DNA of 7,272 nucleotides from Nitriliruptoraceae bacterium (GTDB lineage Bacteria; Actinomycetota; Nitriliruptoria; Nitriliruptorales; Nitriliruptoraceae), in NCBI GenBank assembly GCA_007134165.1, contig SLLJ01000184.1, positions 1-7,272 on the forward strand, given 5' to 3'. Below the pieces are notes generated by a model. That model ran no database searches. It saw nothing but the letters and a program-made list of their open reading frames with translations, and had not been told where the DNA came from. The translations under genes and the position numbers were made by a program. Positions 1 through 5,523 of this stretch are shown here, piece by piece (position 1 is the stretch's first letter; the number at the start of each line of letters is the position of its first letter).

Positions 1-1
1 C

Positions 2-355
2 AGGGACTACCTGGAACTGCTCGACGTGCGGGTCAACGGGCTGCTGTACGTGCTGCGCGAGGACCCGCGGCTGCAGGACTTCGTGCACCGCGAGCTCGGC
101 GCACTGCTGGCCCAGGACGCTCGCCGGGGCAGCGAGCTGCTCACCACGCTCCGGGCCTACCTGGACGCGGGCCGCAACAAGACCCGGGCGTCAGCGATGC
201 TGCATCTGTCACGCCCGGCCATCTACCAGCGGCTCGCCGCCATCTCCCGGGTGCTCGACGCCGACCTCGACGATCCCGAGACCTGTCTGTCGTTGCACGT
301 CGCCCTGATCGCGCTGGGGACGCCAAGCGAGCGGTTCGGCGAGCCGCCTCGGTAG
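2..355 (+). CDS. PucR-family transcriptional regulator, C-terminal part (5' end outside window)
   Basis: The open frame enters from the left edge (first full codon at 2) and stops at TAG 353-355, giving 117 visible residues. The GTG at 26 is only an internal valine, since the frame and the fold continue upstream. The visible part matches the C-terminal end of PucR/CdaR-type regulators: a helical stretch with a DPRLQDFVHRELGALL-like segment, then the terminal helix-turn-helix, in which NKTRASAMLHLSRPAIYQRL contains the recognition helix (about residues 58-80). PucR is known as a regulator of purine catabolism in Bacillus, and homologues control many nitrogen and carbon catabolic genes. Its sensory N-terminus is not in the window. 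It lies 37 bp upstream of the SMP-30 gene on the same strand, so co-transcription is possible. Whether it controls the genes to the right is not known. The family call is good; the target is unknown. Confidence 0.85.
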   Translation, partial: RDYLELLDVRVNGLLYVLREDPRLQDFVHRELGALLAQDARRGSELLTTLRAYLDAGRNKTRASAMLHLSRPAIYQRLAAISRVLDADLDDPETCLSLHVALIALGTPSERFGEPPR

Positions 356-392
356 GGTTCTGGCCCCCCCGAGTCGACGACGAGGTGCCGAG

Positions 393-1271
393 ATGACGCT
401 GGAGGTCTTCGACGACCATCCGTGCGAGCTGGGTGAGGGGCCGGTCTGGGACGCGGCCACGGGACAGCTGCTGTGGCTCGACATCCTGCGTGCGCAGGTG
501 CATCGGCGCGCCGTCGACGGCTCCGGGCCACGGATCACCGAGACCGTCGACCACGCCATCGGCTGCCTGGCGTTGCGTACCGACGGCAGCTGGCTGGTGG
601 GCGACGCACGCGGTGCCGCGCTACGCGTCGGTGACGCACCGGCGCAGCTGATCGCCAGCATCGCGCACCTCGAGGGCGGCGAGCCGTCGACGCCGCTGCG
701 GTCCAACGACGGCGGGGTGGACCCGGTCGGCCGGTTCTGGTTCGGCACCATCGCCTGGGACCTGTCTCCCGGCGTCGCGGCGCTGTACCGCATGGACGAT
801 CCGCCCACCGGACCGGTCACCCGGGTGCTGACCGGGGTGTCGATCAGCAACGGGATCGGCTGGGCACCCGACGGCGCGACGATGTACTACGTCGATTCGC
901 CCACGGGGCGTATCGACCGTTTCCGCTACGACGTGGCCACGGGCGATGCGACCGACCGCCGCCCCCTGGCCACCATCGCGTCTGCGGCCGGGGTCCCCGA
1001 CGGGCTCGCGGTCGACCGCGACGGGGCCGTGTGGGTCGCACTGTTCGGCGGCTCGGCGGTGCACCGCTACCTCCCCGACGGGCGGCTCGATCGGATCGTC
1101 GACGTGCCCACGCCCAACGTGACCAGCTGCGCCTTCGTCGGCGACGATCTGGGGCGGCTTGCCATCACCACCGCGGCGGTCGAGCTCAGCGATCCCGGAC
1201 CACTCGCGGGCGCGACCTACCTGCTCGACGTGGACGTCCCCGGGCTGCCGGTGCCGCTGGTTGCCGCGTGA
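393..1271 (+). CDS. SMP-30/gluconolactonase/LRE-family (regucalcin-like) protein
   Basis: The 292-residue protein has the usual length for this six-bladed beta-propeller family of metal-dependent lactonases, which open sugar lactones or hydrolyse related esters. The metal-site and substrate motifs are all visible: E15 in LGEGPVWD, R103 and N105 in the RSND segment, N153 in SNGIGWAPDG, and D203 in VPDGLAVDRDG. These correspond to the Glu, Arg/Asn, Asn and Asp positions of regucalcin. There is no signal peptide, so it is probably cytoplasmic. The ATG at 393 is supported by GAGGTG at 382-387, 5 nt upstream. The gene follows the PucR-type gene by 37 bp and converges on the allophanate hydrolase gene, with 21 bp between the stops. 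Family members act on gluconolactone, arabinolactone and other lactones, and the sequence alone does not say which. The family is near certain; the exact substrate is unknown. Confidence 0.9.
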   Translation: MTLEVFDDHPCELGEGPVWDAATGQLLWLDILRAQVHRRAVDGSGPRITETVDHAIGCLALRTDGSWLVGDARGAALRVGDAPAQLIASIAHLEGGEPSTPLRSNDGGVDPVGRFWFGTIAWDLSPGVAALYRMDDPPTGPVTRVLTGVSISNGIGWAPDGATMYYVDSPTGRIDRFRYDVATGDATDRRPLATIASAAGVPDGLAVDRDGAVWVALFGGSAVHRYLPDGRLDRIVDVPTPNVTSCAFVGDDLGRLAITTAAVELSDPGPLAGATYLLDVDVPGLPVPLVAA

Positions 1272-1296
1272 GCGCAGCACGGCGGACCGCGCTCAC
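1268..1296. terminator. Inverted repeat at the convergent gene ends, possible bidirectional terminator
   Basis: GTGAGCGC at 1268-1275 and GCGCTCAC at 1289-1296 form a perfect 8-bp inverted repeat around a 13-nt loop. The left arm contains the TGA of the SMP-30 gene (1269-1271). The right arm contains, on the opposite strand, the TGA of the allophanate hydrolase gene (1295-1293). Both converging transcripts would end in the same hairpin. No T-tract follows on either side, so it is not a classical intrinsic terminator. U-less hairpins have been proposed to end transcription in actinobacteria, but function here is inference. Confidence 0.35.
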
Positions 1297-3146
1297 CGGC
1301 GCTGGGCCAGGTGGTTGCGCCAGCCCCCGCGGTCGGTGATGTCGGTGGCGTGGGTGAGCCCGTAGGGTTCGGCGAGATACCCCAGCACGAAGCGGCCGTC
1401 AGCGAGCTCGAGGTGCCCGAAGCCCAGTGGTCGTGCGGCCTGCCGCAGCAGCCGACCGATGGCGTGCTCCGCCAGCATCCACACCTCGACCTCGATCGCC
1501 TTGCCCGCGTCCTCGTCGCGTACCAGCCCCGGCTTGTCGCCGTCTGGTAGCTCGTACAGCCGGTAGGCGGCTGCGGTCGTGGTGGTGGCCACGAAGTGGG
1601 CATCGAGTTCGATGAGCTGGTGGTTGAGTGGCTGACCCCGCAGGTGTGCGCCGACCACCGCCACCTCGACGTGTCCGGTCGGTGGGTCGGGGGTCCAGGT
1701 GACCGTGCCGGTCGTGGGCAGCGGTCGGTCGGTCGCGCCCATCGGCAGCCCGGCGGCGGCGTGCATCGCGGCGCCGATCGCGGCCAGTCGGGCGTCGTGC
1801 CCCCCGGCGCCGATCAGGGTCACCCCGGTGGGGCGGCCGTGGGACGTGAACCCTGCCGGGACCGCCAGCGCCGCGAGTCCGAGCAGGTTCACGAAGTTGG
1901 TGTAGAAGCCGAGGTTGCTGTTCAGGGTCAGCGGGTGAGCCAGCACCTCGTCGATCGTGTAGGAGGTCCCCGCGGTGGGGACGAGCAGCAGGTCGAGATC
2001 GTCCCACAGCGGGGCGGTTCGCCGCTGCAGCGCGGCGAGTCGGTCGCCGGCACGGTAGGCGTCGACGGCGCTGAAGCCCCGCCCCGACTCGACGATCGCG
2101 CGGGTCACCGGGTGCAGCGCGTCGGGGATGGTCGTGAGCACGTGCTCGAGCGCGGCGGTGCGCTGCGCGACCCAGGGCCCCTCATAGAGCAGGTCGGCCA
2201 CCTCCTGCAGGGGGGCGAGATCGACGGTGATCGCCTCGCCGCCGAGCTTCTCGGCGCGGCGCACCGCCTCGGCGTACACGGCGGCGACGTCGTCGTCACC
2301 GAAGAACTCCAGCGGGTTCGGCACGCCGAAGCGGAACCGTGGCGGTGCCACGGGCACGCGCCCGCCCGATGGCAGCTCGAGCGGTGCCGTGCGGGCGTAC
2401 GGGTCCCTGCCGTCGGGGCCGTTGAGCACCGCGAGCACGGCCAGCGCGTCGGCCACGGTCAGGGCGAACACCGATACGCAGTCCAGCGACCGCACGGCCG
2501 GGAACACGCCGGTCGTGGGTACGGCGCCGGGCGAGGGCTTGAGCCCGACGACGTTGTTGCAGCCCGCGGGGATCCGGCCGGACCCGGCGGTGTCGGTCCC
2601 CAGCGCGAAGGTGACGAGGTCGGCCGCGACGGCCACGGCTGATCCAGAGCTCGATCCCCCGGAGATGTCGGCCGGGTCGAACGCGCTGCTCGGTGCCCCG
2701 TAGGGCGAGCGCACGCCGACCAGCCCGGTCGCGAACTGGTCGAGGTTGGTCTTGCCGACCGGCAGCGCTCCGGCGGCCACGAGTCGGGCGACGGCGGTGG
2801 CGGACTGCTCGGGCTCCCACGCCGCCGGCGGGCAGGCGCAGGTGGTCGGCAGGCCGGTGAGGTCGATGTTGTCCTTGATCGCGAACGGCAGCCCGTACAG
2901 GGGCAGCGAGGCGGGAGGGCCGAGTTCGCCGGCGGCGAGTGCCGCCGCTCGCGCGCGCAGGTCGTCCTCGGCGAGACGCGAGATCCACACGTGGTCGTCG
3001 CCACGGGCGGTGATGCGGGCGAGCACCGTGTCCACGACCTCGACGGGGGACGTCGAGCCGTCGAGGTAGCGGCTGCGCAACGTCGCTGCGTCGAGCGAGC
3101 CGTTCCAGCGCGTCGGCGCCGCCGGGGCGGTGCGCGCGCTGCTCAT
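1293..3146 (-). CDS. atzF: Allophanate hydrolase (AtzF/DUR2 type)
   Basis: This 617-residue protein has the usual length of a two-domain allophanate hydrolase (EC 3.5.1.54), which converts allophanate to ammonia and CO2. The N-terminal domain (about 15-470) is an amidase-signature fold with the Ser-cisSer-Lys triad visible: K91 in LPFAIKDNID, S165 in ISGGSSSGSA and nucleophile S189 in GTDTAGSGRIPAG. The C-terminal domain (about 492-612) has the features that separate AtzF from ordinary amidases and from AtzE: VVGAHLRGQPLNHQL, YRLYELP, KPGLVR, IEVEVW and a GGWR end. In characterised homologues this domain helps decarboxylate the N-carboxycarbamate intermediate. The ATG at 3146 overlaps the stop of the upstream amidohydrolase (ATGA), implying translational coupling. 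The frame stays open for 302 more codons upstream, but that stretch is antisense or out of frame to real genes. No urea carboxylase, biuret hydrolase or cyanuric acid hydrolase is in the window, so the source of allophanate is not seen. Confidence 0.93.
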   Translation of the reverse strand: MSSARTAPAAPTRWNGSLDAATLRSRYLDGSTSPVEVVDTVLARITARGDDHVWISRLAEDDLRARAAALAAGELGPPASLPLYGLPFAIKDNIDLTGLPTTCACPPAAWEPEQSATAVARLVAAGALPVGKTNLDQFATGLVGVRSPYGAPSSAFDPADISGGSSSGSAVAVAADLVTFALGTDTAGSGRIPAGCNNVVGLKPSPGAVPTTGVFPAVRSLDCVSVFALTVADALAVLAVLNGPDGRDPYARTAPLELPSGGRVPVAPPRFRFGVPNPLEFFGDDDVAAVYAEAVRRAEKLGGEAITVDLAPLQEVADLLYEGPWVAQRTAALEHVLTTIPDALHPVTRAIVESGRGFSAVDAYRAGDRLAALQRRTAPLWDDLDLLLVPTAGTSYTIDEVLAHPLTLNSNLGFYTNFVNLLGLAALAVPAGFTSHGRPTGVTLIGAGGHDARLAAIGAAMHAAAGLPMGATDRPLPTTGTVTWTPDPPTGHVEVAVVGAHLRGQPLNHQLIELDAHFVATTTTAAAYRLYELPDGDKPGLVRDEDAGKAIEVEVWMLAEHAIGRLLRQAARPLGFGHLELADGRFVLGYLAEPYGLTHATDITDRGGWRNHLAQRR

Positions 3147-3877
3147 GGCTCGATCCGGAGCAGCCGGGCGAGGTTGGCGCCCTCGACCTTCGCGCGGTCG
3201 GCGGCGTCGGGGACGGCCTTGCGCATCTTGAGCCGCTCGAGTTCGAAGTCGCTGCCGGGCCAGTCGGTGCCCATCACGATGCGCTCGGGGCCGACCCGGT
3301 CGTAGGCCATGCGTACCTCCAGCAGCTGCGTGCCGGAGGTCTCGAGGTAGAGCTGCTCGTTGCGCTCGGCGACGATCAGTGCCTCCATGACGTTCCAGAT
3401 CGTGCCCATGTGGGCGATCAGCACCGGGACCTCCGGGAAGCCCCGGCTGATCTCCTCGATCGCGAACGGGCCGCAGAACGGGTCGTCGAGCGCGTTGACC
3501 AGCACCACCAGCCTGTTTCGCCGGCAGGCGTCGAACACCGGGTCGAGCAGCCCGTGGTCGGCGAAGTGATACCCGTGCATCGTCGGGTGCAGCTTGAGGC
3601 CCTTGAGCCCGAGCTCGGCGATGCGTTCGATCTGCTCCACGGCGTCGGGCGCGCGGGGGGTGACCTGCCCGAAACCGACCAGCCGGTCCGGGTAGGCCGC
3701 CACGGCCCGGGCGATGAAGTCGTTGTCGATCGCCTGGCCGAGCGAGCAGCCCACGGCCAGGTCGACACCGGCGGCGTCCATGTCGGCGAGCATGGCGTTG
3801 GCGGAGAACTCCTCGGCCGTGAGGTAGTCCGAGGTGCCGGTGGCCTCCCAGACGTTGTTGTAGGCGTCGATGATCAC
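3143..3877 (-). CDS. Amidohydrolase-2 (COG2159-like) family protein with altered metal site
   Basis: The 244-residue protein is a small TIM-barrel member of the amidohydrolase-related (ACMSD/COG2159) group. Visible family features are the IIDAYNN N-terminus at the position of the usual D-x-H-x-H strand, GLKGLKLHPTMHG (H97), VPVLIAHMGTIWN (H156) and RIVMGTDWPGSDFE (D205), with the typical end VEGANLARLLRI. By eye, the two histidines of the HxH motif are replaced by Y6 and N8, and the histidine usual in the next-to-last strand (LxxH-TG) is N128 in VVLVNALDDP. Metal binding is therefore doubtful. The GTG at 3877 is chosen as start because GGAGG lies 4 nt upstream and the protein then begins directly at its first strand. 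The in-frame ATG at 3913 sits inside the AT-rich promoter or operator island and lacks a ribosome site. The gene is first in an operon with allophanate hydrolase (4-nt overlap). A hydrolase or decarboxylase acting just before allophanate is plausible, but the reaction is unknown. Confidence 0.85.
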   Translation of the reverse strand: MIIDAYNNVWEATGTSDYLTAEEFSANAMLADMDAAGVDLAVGCSLGQAIDNDFIARAVAAYPDRLVGFGQVTPRAPDAVEQIERIAELGLKGLKLHPTMHGYHFADHGLLDPVFDACRRNRLVVLVNALDDPFCGPFAIEEISRGFPEVPVLIAHMGTIWNVMEALIVAERNEQLYLETSGTQLLEVRMAYDRVGPERIVMGTDWPGSDFELERLKMRKAVPDAADRAKVEGANLARLLRIEP

Positions 3878-3881
3878 GCGG

Positions 3882-3886
3882 CCTCC
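3882..3886 (-). promoter_or_regulatory. Ribosome binding site deciding the amidohydrolase start
   Basis: On the minus strand GGAGG reads from 3886 to 3882, followed by 4 nt and the GTG at 3877. It is the only strong Shine-Dalgarno in this leader, and it favours GTG over the upstream in-frame ATG at 3913. Confidence 0.7.
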
Positions 3887-3911
3887 GAGGGGGTGTCGCC
3901 GAACGGGGTGC

Positions 3912-3920
3912 ATAACTTAT
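3912..3920. repeat. Left copy of the ATAA-S-TTAT operator-like repeat
   Basis: ATAACTTAT is an odd palindrome (ATAA, central base, TTAT) in an otherwise G+C-rich region. Its reverse complement occurs again at 3966-3974, with the two centres 54 bp apart, close to five helical turns. It overlaps the candidate leftward -10 element. The flanking TATACAAAC on its right resembles the AT-rich half-sites bound by GntR-type regulators, but the regulator cannot be named from this. Confidence 0.55.
3914..3919 (-). promoter_or_regulatory. Candidate -10 element of the leftward operon
   Basis: On the minus strand TAAGTT (3919 to 3914), within TTTGTATAAGTTATG, fits the actinobacterial TAnnnT -10 pattern. 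A weak -35-like CCGACC reads from 3942 to 3937 with a 17-bp spacer. A start near 3907 would leave a leader of about 30 nt carrying the GGAGG site. The element overlaps a 9-bp repeat, as expected for a repressor-controlled promoter. It was judged by eye only. Confidence 0.4.
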
Positions 3921-3965
3921 ACAAACAGCCGCGCGCGGTCGGTGCAGGTAGGGTTGCGCGCCCGG

Positions 3966-3974
3966 ATAAGTTAT
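3966..3974. repeat. Right copy of the ATAA-S-TTAT operator-like repeat
   Basis: ATAAGTTAT is the exact reverse complement of the copy at 3912-3920. It abuts the candidate rightward -10 TATAGT. One copy over each divergent promoter suggests a single regulator acting on both operons. No regulator gene sits directly beside it in the window; the PucR-type gene is about 3.5 kb to the left. Confidence 0.55.
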
Positions 3975-3979
3975 ATAGT
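3974..3979 (+). promoter_or_regulatory. Candidate -10 element of the rightward operon
   Basis: TATAGT fits the TAnnnT -10 pattern and lies within one of only two AT-rich islands in this region. No convincing -35 is seen at 16-18 bp; the nearest, TTGCGC at 3954-3959, has too short a spacer. A start near 3986 would give a leader of about 84 nt before the VOC gene. The overlap with the repeat at 3966-3974 suggests regulation by a DNA-binding protein. Confidence 0.4.
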
Positions 3980-4055
3980 CGTGGAGGTCGCGCCGCACCG
4001 GAGGGCGCCGGCCCCGGAGCCGGCCCGGTTCGTGACGGCGGCGTGAGCGCACGAC

Positions 4056-4061
4056 GAGGAG
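4056..4061 (+). promoter_or_regulatory. Ribosome binding site deciding the VOC gene start
   Basis: GAGGAG lies 8 nt before the ATG at 4070. This favours ATG 4070 over the in-frame GTG at 4043, and over the open frame that extends further upstream through the control region. Confidence 0.7.
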
Positions 4062-4069
4062 CCAGCACG

Positions 4070-4564
4070 ATGCTCGGTGAGCCCCACCCCCCGCCGACCG
4101 ATGGCGCCGGGACCACGGCCGCGTGGCGCTGGCATCACGCCGGCTTCGCCGTCGACGATCTCGATGCGGCGATCGCCTTCCACCGGGCGAGCTTCGGCTT
4201 CGAGGTGGCGTTCGAGGTCCGCGGACTCACCGACCTGATCCGGCAGGTCACCGGGGTGCCGGGCCTGTCGGTCGACATCGCCCAGCTCGCCGACCCCAAC
4301 GGCGACACGGTGTTCGAGCTGCTGTGTTTCCATGACGTTCCCGCCGACGTCGACCCTGCCCTGCCCGTGCGCCCCGGCATGGCGCACGCGGCGTTCTCGG
4401 TCGAGGACCTCGATGCCGCGCTTGCCGCCGTGGTGGCCGAGGGTGGCTCGCTGCTGGGAAGCATCACCACCTTCGCGGAAGGGCGCGGGGTGTACTGCCG
4501 GACCGGTGTCGGCACGGTCGTGGAGCTGCTCGAGCAGCCCCGGCCACGAGGCCAAGGAGCGTGA
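4070..4564 (+). CDS. VOC superfamily (glyoxalase/bleomycin-resistance/dioxygenase) protein
   Basis: The 164-residue protein has two beta-alpha-beta-beta-beta modules, as in methylmalonyl-CoA epimerase and glyoxalase I relatives. The four usual metal-ligand positions can be picked out: H23 in WHHAGFAVDDLDAAIAF, E83 in DTVFELL, H106 in MAHAAFSVEDLDAAL and E152 in GTVVELLEQ. The repeated H-x-x-F-x-V-D/E-D-L-D-A-A pattern at 23-35 and 106-118 marks the module duplication. It is the first gene of the rightward operon, and its TGA at 4562-4564 lies just before the E1 alpha start. VOC proteins isomerise, epimerise, add thiols or cleave C-C bonds, and the residues seen do not choose among these. Its place beside a 2-oxoacid/acyloin E1 suggests a small carbonyl, hydroxyacid or CoA-ester substrate (inference). 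The first 18 residues are a Pro-rich, poorly conserved lead. Confidence 0.88.
   Translation: MLGEPHPPPTDGAGTTAAWRWHHAGFAVDDLDAAIAFHRASFGFEVAFEVRGLTDLIRQVTGVPGLSVDIAQLADPNGDTVFELLCFHDVPADVDPALPVRPGMAHAAFSVEDLDAALAAVVAEGGSLLGSITTFAEGRGVYCRTGVGTVVELLEQPRPRGQGA
4554..4559 (+). promoter_or_regulatory. Ribosome binding site for E1 alpha
   Basis: AAGGAG at 4554-4559 is 1 nt before the GTG at 4561 and 10 nt before the ATG at 4570. The first spacing is too short for normal initiation, so the ATG is preferred. The site lies within the last codons of the VOC gene. Confidence 0.6.
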
Positions 4565-4569
4565 CCACG

Positions 4570-5523
4570 ATGACGCTGGACCTGATGACCTACTACCGCC
4601 ACATGCTGCGCATCCGCCACTTCGAGGAGGCGTGCCTGTCGGGTGTTGCCAGCGGTGAGATCCACGGTGAGCTGCACACCGCGATCGGCCAGGAGGCGAT
4701 CGCCGCCGGGATGGTCGGCATCCTGCGCGACGACGACGCGCTGGTCAGCACGCACCGCAACCACGGCCACGGCATCGCCAAGGGCGTGCCGCTCGAGCCC
4801 ATGCTGGCCGAGATCTTCGAGAAGGAGACCGGGCTGTGCGGCGGCTTCGGGGGCCACATGCATCTGTTCGACCCCGATCGGCTGTTCTCGACCACCGGGA
4901 TCGTCGGGGCCACGTTGCCGGTGGCGCTCGGCCATGCCTACGCGGCCTTCCTCGACGGCTCCGATGCGGTGGCCGTGGCGGTCTCCGGTGACGGCGGGGT
5001 CAACACCGGCGGCTTCCACGAGAGCCTCAACCTCGCCGGCGCGCTGAAGCTGCCGTTGGTCGTGCTGGTCGAGAACAACGACTGGGCGATCTCGGTGGTC
5101 AGCTCCGAGGTCAGCGCGGTCGGCAGCGCCGAGCGCGCCCCCGCCTACGCCGCCTGGGGCACGCGCGTCGACGGCACCGACCCGGCCGCCGTCGCCGTGG
5201 CGTTCGCCGAGGCCGTCGCCCGCGCCCGCCGCGGCGAGGGACCGGCGATCGTCGAGGCCACCGCGCAGCGTTTCCGGGGGCACTACGAGGGCGACCCGGA
5301 CCTGTACCGCACGCCGGAGCTCAAGGAGGCGATGGCCGCGAAGGATCCGCTGGTCATCGCCCGTCGTGAGCTCGAGGCACAGGGCATCGGCACCGACCAC
5401 CTCGACGACCTGGTCGCCGAGTCCCAGGCGCAGATCGACGCCATCCTGGCCCGGGTCCGGGCCGCCGAGCAGCCCGACCCGTCCCGCGCCCACGACCACG
5501 TGTTCACCGGAGGTGTGGCATGA
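4570..5523 (+). CDS. Thiamine-diphosphate-dependent 2-oxoacid/acetoin dehydrogenase E1, alpha subunit
   Basis: The 317-residue protein is the usual length for bacterial E1 alpha subunits (PdhA/AcoA type). With E1 beta it should decarboxylate a 2-oxoacid, or cleave an acyloin such as acetoin, and pass the acyl group to a lipoyl E2. Visible motifs are HTAIGQEAIAAG (36-47), STHRNHGHGIAKG (60-72), the thiamine-diphosphate motif from SGDGG (139-143) to ENN (168-170) with the conserved FHESLNLA between, and RFRGHYEGDPDLYR (234-247) in the loop that holds the conserved His (H238). The GHYEGD form looks more like acetoin-dehydrogenase-type E1 than housekeeping pyruvate dehydrogenase, judged from memory of the family. 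The ATG at 4570 is chosen on ribosome-site spacing. A GTG at 4561 overlapping the VOC stop (GTGA) would add three residues and cannot be excluded. The stop overlaps the E1 beta start. Confidence 0.9.
   Translation: MTLDLMTYYRHMLRIRHFEEACLSGVASGEIHGELHTAIGQEAIAAGMVGILRDDDALVSTHRNHGHGIAKGVPLEPMLAEIFEKETGLCGGFGGHMHLFDPDRLFSTTGIVGATLPVALGHAYAAFLDGSDAVAVAVSGDGGVNTGGFHESLNLAGALKLPLVVLVENNDWAISVVSSEVSAVGSAERAPAYAAWGTRVDGTDPAAVAVAFAEAVARARRGEGPAIVEATAQRFRGHYEGDPDLYRTPELKEAMAAKDPLVIARRELEAQGIGTDHLDDLVAESQAQIDAILARVRAAEQPDPSRAHDHVFTGGVA

Noticed and set aside
1596..2642. Plus-strand open frame (348 codons) opposite the allophanate hydrolase.
   Set aside because: The translation is Gly/Arg/Val-rich without a recognisable fold. 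The minus strand encodes the complete amidase triad and AtzF C-terminal domain across the same stretch.
3878..3913. ATG at 3913 as start of the amidohydrolase (12 extra residues).
   Set aside because: It lies in the candidate -10/operator island, has no ribosome site, and adds a non-conserved Arg-rich stretch. GTG 3877 has GGAGG 4 nt upstream.
4003..4026. GC-rich hairpin in the VOC leader (GCCGGC at 4007-4012 and 4019-4024), considered as an attenuator or riboswitch part.
   Set aside because: The 6-bp stem of self-complementary GCCGGC is expected by chance at this G+C content. No T-tract, leader peptide or known riboswitch core was seen.
3147..4052. Upstream in-frame extension of the allophanate hydrolase frame (about 302 further codons).
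   Set aside because: It runs through the amidohydrolase gene in another frame and across the divergent promoter region, and its translation is low-complexity Arg/Pro/Gly-rich. The ATGA overlap at 3143-3146 and the family length fix the real start at 3146.
3410..4069. Upstream extension of the VOC frame (220 further codons).
   Set aside because: It is antisense to the amidohydrolase and crosses the control region. The GAGGAG site and the protein fold place the start at 4070.
4135..5499. Long antisense open frame (454 codons) opposite the VOC and E1 alpha genes.
   Set aside because: It is typical high-GC shadow coding, with Gly/Arg/Val/Asp-rich translation and no recognisable domain. The opposite strand holds clear conserved enzymes.
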